Assembly (NCBI GenBank): GCA_012656075.1
Contig: JAAKBF010000009.1
Coordinates: 1,612,001 to 1,676,000, forward strand
Direction: 5' to 3'
DNA length: 64,000 bases
Source of the DNA: Phytophthora hibernalis
Lineage: Eukaryota; Oomycota; Peronosporomycetes; Peronosporales; Peronosporaceae
Made by a program: the position numbers and the translations under genes. A model generated the notes under the pieces. The model worked only from the letters and a program-made list of their open reading frames with translations. It was not told where the DNA came from and searched no databases. Each line of letters starts with the position of its first letter. The stretch's first letter is position 1. This document shows positions 58,437 to 64,000 of this stretch, piece by piece.

Positions 58437-58837
58437 CTAAGTTGTAGCAGCTAGAATCTCCCACTCCGCCATTATCCCGTGATTCTGGCATGATACGATG
58501 CCCAATGCGTCAACAGCTAGAAATTTTCCGCTTCCAGCTTCCATGAATGTGATCCATCCACAAGCGGCTGCCCTAGGAGTGAGCCGCTCAGCCCCCTGTA
58601 CTGGTGGCCATCGAAAAAGCACTTCCCGTCTGGACGAATAGCCAGGAAAAGCTGGTTGCGCCTTGATTGTATGAAGTATTCGCCTTGTCCAGAAGGAACC
58701 AACGTCATCCAAACAAACCTATCACTGCGCTCGGAAGTGCACGCAGCTTGAAGCGTGCCGAAAACATTCTGTAAGCTTGTCCCGTTGCGTAGACGCAGAA
58801 TAACGGAGGAGCCGTACGGAAAATCGGCAGCGTTCAT
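58437..58837 (-). CDS. Small beta-trefoil-like protein (copy 2)
   Basis: About 133 residues. It starts MNAADFPYGSSVILRLRN and shares with copy 1 RSDRFVW, the GKCFFD strand, GKFLAVDALG and the terminal EWEILA. One base lost in the C run at 58592-58596 splits it into two ORFs. It lies about 100 bp upstream of membrane gene copy 2, much closer than the 0.8 kb at copy 1. The fold is inferred from strand pattern only. Confidence 0.6.
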
Positions 58838-59308
58838 TCTTCTCGAAGTGGAAAACTGAGTGACTACGTGGACCCGTTCCTGCGTTGTTCTTGAACGACC
58901 AAATCAAACTTGAACTTTTGGTAGCGAACTTCTGATTGATTGCTGTTCTGAGTAGCTTACTTGGAGGGGCTGGATGAGGGAGCTGGATGGACTCCCTGAA
59001 GTTGTTACGTGTATTTAGTAAAAACCAAAGTGAGGAGAGCACGGATCGCTAGGATCTCAAACTCTACCAACCAGTAACTTAGTCTACCCCGTGCGCAGCC
59101 AACCAACCCGTGCTCAGATTGCTTTGGGATCGCAAGTGTTTATCTACAGCATGGACGCATTGACAATTGCAACACTGATAGCTTCTTTCAAATGGATGAG
59201 GACCAACTACTGTTGAACCAAGCTGACAGGAGTTGAATCATCTTTCATGGCCTTTTGACGGGAAGATGGAACTCAACTTCGCATCGCTGTGCGAACACGC
59301 TTGAACAA

Positions 59309-59660
59309 TTACGCCTCGACAGGTATAATCTCCCACTCCGTTGATACTTGTCGGATATCTACCTGCTCGAAACACGCCAAGTATTTTTGTGTCTTAGCCG
59401 ACACGAAGGTGATCCACCAGAGATCCACCCACCACGCCCAGATCTTGGAATAAACGCTTTGGCTTGCGCCGTGTCCCTAGCAAAGATGCACTCTCCGGTT
59501 GTGCGAGCAGTCAAGTAGAAGTGGCTACGGGGCGAACTAATCAGCACGTGACCTTCTTTCGAGCGACTGAACCGCACCCACGCATGTCTGTCACTTCGGT
59601 CATACCAAATTGTGCTTATTTGGTGTCAGTTTCACTGGCGCACCTTGGTACACGTTCGAA
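59309..59660 (-). pseudogene. Beta-trefoil-like relic (copy 3)
   Basis: Contains DRSDRHAWVRFSR, FYLTARTTGECIFA and, in another frame, WITFVSAKTQKYLACFE ending EWEIIPVEA. The break at about 59415-59440 is an 11-nt duplication (GGTGGATC twice), not a homopolymer loss. The 5' third has no sustained frame. This is a decayed neighbour of copy 2. Confidence 0.65.
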
Positions 59661-59906
59661 AGCGTTGTAAGCTTATCTTTGCATGTTGAATGGAACTCAC
59701 ACGATTCTGAAAAGGGTCCGACCTCAGCTTCAAATTCGCTTGCTGAAAACTAACAAAAGATCGATGGAATCCGTACCGCAAACGACAATCAGATTCAGTG
59801 ATTCGTGTGCTTCACTTGCCTTCTATCAGACTATTGCTACCATGCCTGTCGTCTCGATCACGAACGAAGCATTGCAAACTGCTCTAGAAATCACATTAAT
59901 CCCTAT

Positions 59907-61067
59907 CTATTGGGTAGTCGAGTTCGTGAGCCGCTTGGCCTCAAGCTTAGCCACCACTTCCCCTCCAGACGTCGAATATCCTCCATCGTGAGACCGAACC
60001 ACTCATCGGTCTGGCATTGAGCCTGGCGAAGAGTATTGTGGAAAAGCTGTCGCTGCTGATCGCGAATGATTTTCTCCGCCTGCAAATGGAAACGCAAAGG
60101 TTAGAATGCAAATAATAAGGCAGTCTCACGACTATCTATGTCGAACCTTGCCCTGCACACCCCAGTAGTCGAAGTTGATGCGCACCACCTTGTAGCAGGT
60201 CATGATCGGGTCGACGGTCTTCATCCAGCCCCGTGCCAGTGGCCCACGCGACGTCTTGGCAGACTTGTACTACGCACCAGTAAAAAAATATCAGACAAAC
60301 ACGCACAGATAACATCATCGATTACTAACCGTAGCAGGGTCGCAGTCCTCCTTGAGCGTCTGCTTCGCCATCTTCTCCGCAATATCCAATCTGCATCGAG
60401 TAACAGAAACAACACATCGGTTATACAACCCTGTCGTTAACCTGAGCTCCATTCCACCGTACACTTCGATCTTGCGCTGGCTGAGCTCGGTGTTGCTCAT
60501 GCCGAGCACATTCTCCGAGTCTCCGCCGTCGGCCTTGTGCAACGACTCAATGGAGATGTAGAACTTGTGTTTCGCCAGGTAACCGTTCACGATGACAGTC
60601 ACGCAGTGCGGGTACGCGTTCCACGCCTCCTCGATGAGCACCATGCTGTCTTCCGGGCAGCTACACCACAACCATCACACACAAAATCAGCACCAAAAAC
60701 TGGTCCTAAAAAACAAATCAAGCCACGTACAAGGCCGACACGAAGCCCGGGATCTTGGACTTGCAGTAGTAGTGCTTGCGCGTGTACTGGCCCTTATTGC
60801 GGGGGATGGTCCAGCCAGAGATACTGGAGACGCCCAAGTGGCCGTCCGTGTTGTCGTAGGGCTCGTTCACGAGGATCTCGACGCCTTCTCCGTCGCCCGT
60901 GAGCTTCTCGCTGGCGTTCACGACCATGTAGAGCTGCGCCACTTGGAACTCGTCCACCGACATGTGCAGAGGCACACGGAACTGGAGAACAGAAGTGCAA
61001 TATGCATGTTAACGTTACTTCAGAGAAAGGAGGAGCTAGATTGCTTTACCTCATGAATCAGGACCAT
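59907..61067 (-). CDS. Class I phosphatidylinositol transfer protein
   Basis: Moves PI and PC between membranes. Exons 61067-61050 (MVLIHE), 60981-60731, 60660-60442, 60390-60330, 60269-60147 and 60077-59907; frames and GT/AG sites all agree. Family marks are VAQLYMVVNASEKLTGDGEG, VNEPYDN, GQYTRKHYYCKSKIPGF, EEAWNAYP, SRGPLARGW, INFDYWGVQGK, QRQLFHN and FGLTMEDIRRLEGE. Length of about 280 residues fits single-domain PITPs (the 270-residue class). One base lost in the C run at 59960-59963 slightly alters the last 20 residues; the restored end reads EVVAKLEAKRLTNSTTQ. Confidence 0.93.
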
Positions 61068-61502
61068 CTTTGGATTTGGGTAGGGAGAAGAAAGCTTCAA
61101 CTGCTTGTAACTTGGTCAACACGAGGCGGTGGGAGACGGAACTGGTTGCGTTGCAATGAAGAGGTACTGCGGAATACAGGACAGCAAGTTGCACGACGAA
61201 CGGAGGCGCGAGAGAAGCAAGAAGCCGCGAAGAAGACCTGTGCACAAAGGGGACGAGTGCGAATTTTCAAGTGACGTAACGGGCTGCTTGGAAGCCATCA
61301 TCAGATATGCCAGGGTTACTTATGCTGTTTTCTGGTCCCCTTCCTATCGCATACACCCATCCAATCTAAACATCCCAAGAAAATGCGTATTCGTATTTAA
61401 CGCGTTGTCACACGGTACGTGCGTCTTCAAGAGTCTGCCACGTCGAAAGTTCAGAGACGGAAAAGGGCGGAAGGTCAAGGACAAGGTAAGCGACAGTCGA
61501 CC

Positions 61503-63712
61503 ATGGGCAACAGCGACAGCAAGAGCAAGTTCCGCGAGAGCGTCTACAAGCTCAACAACGAGGTCATCAGCAGCAAGAACCTCGAGTTCTGGGACAAGCT
61601 CTGGCGCATCCCCACGGTGGCCGAGGAGATCTTCACGCTCATCCAGCCGGACGACGTGCGCATGCTGCGTCACCAGCAGCCGGAGAACCTGGCCACGATG
61701 CTCAAGCAGGCCGTGTCACAGCTCGTGCAGATCGTGGACACGCCCGTGCCCAAGTACTACCAGCAGGCGCTCAATTGTGTGCGAGTATTGACGCGTCTCG
61801 TGCCGTTTATCTTGGAAGAAGGCAGTGATGAGTTCGTGGAGGAGCTTTTCTGGAGTGTGGACGATGGAGAGAAGACTGAGGAGGAGGATGAGACCAAGGA
61901 GGAGGCTTCGGGAGCTGAACCACTGGCCAAGCAGATGATCCACGCCATCATGGGACTGCTGTTCCTCCCAGAGTTTACTGTCTCTATCCACGCGTACAAA
62001 GGCTACGGGGAGGAGAGACGCAGTGCTACTAGAAGTGGACAGAGCACAACGTCCGGGTCGTTGGTGTTCCCGTCGCTGCTGTGGCATTCAGGGGTAGGAT
62101 ATCCCGATGCAAGCGTCGTGAACTCGTCGAGTTACGACAAGAACCGGAGGGAGGTGCTGGCGCTGCTACTGACATGTTTTTCCAGCATTTTGTACCAGAC
62201 GGCGGAGACCTGCAGTCAGTGGAAAGACAGGTTCTTGGAGGTGGCTACGGGTTTGGACTGCCCCTTTGCACCCACGCTGTTTTACTCGCTGCTGAACATT
62301 GTCGTGTCCTATGATCCCGTTGGGTGGGGCGTGCCCTACGCTGGTTCGATCGTCTCGGATGACCGCGAGTTGCTTGTGGACTTGTCACTGCAAGTGCTGC
62401 TCGTGCTGCTGGACTTTGGGCAGACGACCGAGACCAATATCACGGCCACGTTGAAGCCACAGCCTGGCAGCGCCACGCCGGCGGCTAAGCGTCGCTCGTC
62501 CTCTGTGACCTCTCGATCGTCCAACCCAGTGTTTGACGGGGTGCCCAATGTGTACCGTACCCTGCTGTCTTCGCTTCAGAGACCAGAGGACTTCCAGCTC
62601 ATCTTCGCGGGGCTCTCGCGTCTGCTGAACAACTACCACCAGTCCATGAGCACGCTGCTGCCGAACTCGATCAAGCAGATCAAATGCCACCAGGAACTGC
62701 TTGTTCTACTCTGGAAGATGCTGGACGAGAACACAGACTTTTTGCACTATGTCTTGAAGAAGGCTGATGTGAACCAGCTTGTGGTTCCGCTGCTGTTCCT
62801 GATGTACGAGGGCAGACAGGAGCCAGCCAAGGTGGGAATGATCCACATCTGTACGTTCATATTGCTGCTGCTGAGTGGCGAACGCGACTTCGGCGTTAAT
62901 CTCAACAAGCCTTTCAACAACCACCTGCCGCTGGACCTTCCCCGTTTTCGGGAAATCACGCTGATCTGTTGATCGTTTGCCTGCACAAGATCATTGTGAG
63001 CGGCTACGAGAAGCTCAACTCAGTCTACAATTGCTTCCTGACTATTATTTGCAACATCTCGCCGTACTGCAAGAAGCTAAACATGGTGTCGAGTGTGCGT
63101 CTCCTGCGGCTGTTCAAGTTGTTCGCGCAGCCGAGATACCTGTTTGACAACGAGGCTAACCACCACTTGGTCTTCTTCTTGCTCGAGACTTTTGACAACA
63201 TCATTCAGTACCAGTACGAGGGCAACCAACAAGTCGTGTACGCCATGATCCAGAACAAAAATGTTTTCTACCAGCTCAACGACCTGCAGCTTCCACCGAT
63301 TCGCGCCGCAGCTAAGAAAGAAGGTGAAAGCGCGGATGAAGGAAAGAAGCAGGAACAGGCGACGGATGGCGAGTTTGTTCCCACGGTTGAGTGGCTGTCC
63401 GCGTGGAAGAAGAAGCTCCCATTGACGACAAGCCTACGTCTGCTCCAGTATCTTATCCCACAGCTGGAGGAAGCCTGCCAAAAGGCTGGCGGAAGCCTCG
63501 ATGAAGATGCAATGCTGTACTTCCTGCGTACGACCACAATGGTGGGTCTGTTGCCTGTGCCGCACCCCATCGTGATCAGGAAGTACCAAATCAACCAGTT
63601 CACGCACCTGTGGTTCACCACGTTCACGTGGGGCGTCATTTTCCTGCGCAATCAGGTGCTGCCTCTCTTTGACGGCGGTGCCATCACTCTGTTCACCATC
63701 AGCGTCCTATAA
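61503..63712 (+). CDS. HID1: HID1-like trafficking protein
   Basis: About 736 residues, intronless, from the ATG at 61503. N-terminal MGNSDSKSKFRESVYKLN gives a Gly2 myristoylation site and matches HID1 (high-temperature-induced dauer formation 1), a conserved Golgi/trans-Golgi protein needed for dense-core vesicle or secretory sorting. Other blocks are NCVRVLTRLVPFI, LLFLPEFTV, LLLTCFSSILYQ and YDPVGWGVPYAGS. One base lost in the C run at 62940-62943 separates two ORFs; restored sequence there reads FSGNHADLLIVCLHKII. An acidic insert (EKTEEEDETKEEA) is present. The stop lies at 63710-63712. Confidence 0.92.
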
Positions 63713-64000
63713 GGAAGGAGAAAGGTAGTACATGATCTATGATGCGTAAACCCGCGATGGAAGTGGGCTAAGCCAGGAAGGCAATGCGTTAATGAAACAG
63801 CAAGTTAGATATTCCTAGTTTGTGTAAATGTTTTCATGCAGCGTAGGGAAGTGTATTGGTACAACTCGAGCTCTGTCGGGATACCCTAGCTGTCTTGTGT
63901 CTGCAGGATCGAATCCGTCATTTTTTTTAGGATAATGCGGGTGTGCCTGCGAACATCTCTCCGTCACGGCGTTGGCACGGACAGGAAGTGGTGAAGTAGC

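Noticed and set aside
5913..62943. Programmed ribosomal frameshifting as explanation for the many split ORFs
   Set aside because: Sites are in unrelated genes, at varied homopolymers, lack slippery-site plus pseudoknot structure, and all need the same direction of correction.

Overview
This window is nuclear DNA of an oomycete, most likely a Phytophthora or close relative; I cannot name the species. The evidence is dense GC-rich genes with short (about 45-100 nt) GT...AG introns, the oomycete Inr+FPR core-promoter signature in front of one gene family, and gene types typical of oomycetes (START-FYVE proteins, a PH-domain CaM-type kinase, multicopy coiled-coil and transmembrane families). No bacterial, viral or organellar segment is evident.

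Layout. 1-4.8 kb: gene-poor, with a dead Mutator-like transposase and small repeats. 4.9-7.6 kb: an organophosphate/phosphate-type MFS transporter and a SpoU RNA methyltransferase. 7.8-17.6 kb: a large palindromic locus. Two head-to-head paralogs encode an uncommon fusion of a polyol/uronate reductase with a uronate isomerase. Their 3' halves, plus a downstream secreted Gly/Tyr-rich protein gene, form two 2,679-bp arms (8446-11124 and 14905-17583) that look identical, while the 5' halves have diverged. 17.5-22.8 kb: three coiled-coil genes of an oomycete multicopy type. 22.8-29.2 kb: BART-domain protein, PH-CaMK kinase, WDR33/Pfs2 with zinc knuckles. 29.4-30.8 kb: universal-stress-type protein. 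31-35.8 kb: four tandem genes plus one relic of the mitochondrial complex I subunit NDUFS7. 35.8-47.2 kb: IQ-motif protein and two START-FYVE proteins. 47.4-49.2 kb: a CtIP/Sae2 homolog and a third secreted Gly/Tyr-rich gene. 50-59.7 kb: a two-gene module (small beta-trefoil-like protein plus multi-pass membrane protein) present twice in opposite orientations around a CFAP141-like gene and an Nramp transporter. 59.9-63.7 kb: a class I PITP and HID1.

Reading caution. About two dozen otherwise sound coding regions are broken by the apparent loss of one base (once, two), almost always in a short homopolymer, and never by a clear one-base gain. Several occur in core housekeeping genes. I read most of these as assembly or basecalling deletions and have joined ORFs across them, stating where. 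Frames in this window should therefore not be taken as proof of pseudogenes.

Functional themes. The reductase-isomerase pair suggests uronate (pectin-sugar) catabolism. The other genes are mostly housekeeping: respiration, mRNA 3'-end formation, DNA-end resection, lipid transfer and secretion. The duplicated families show that this is a locally unstable, duplication-prone region.
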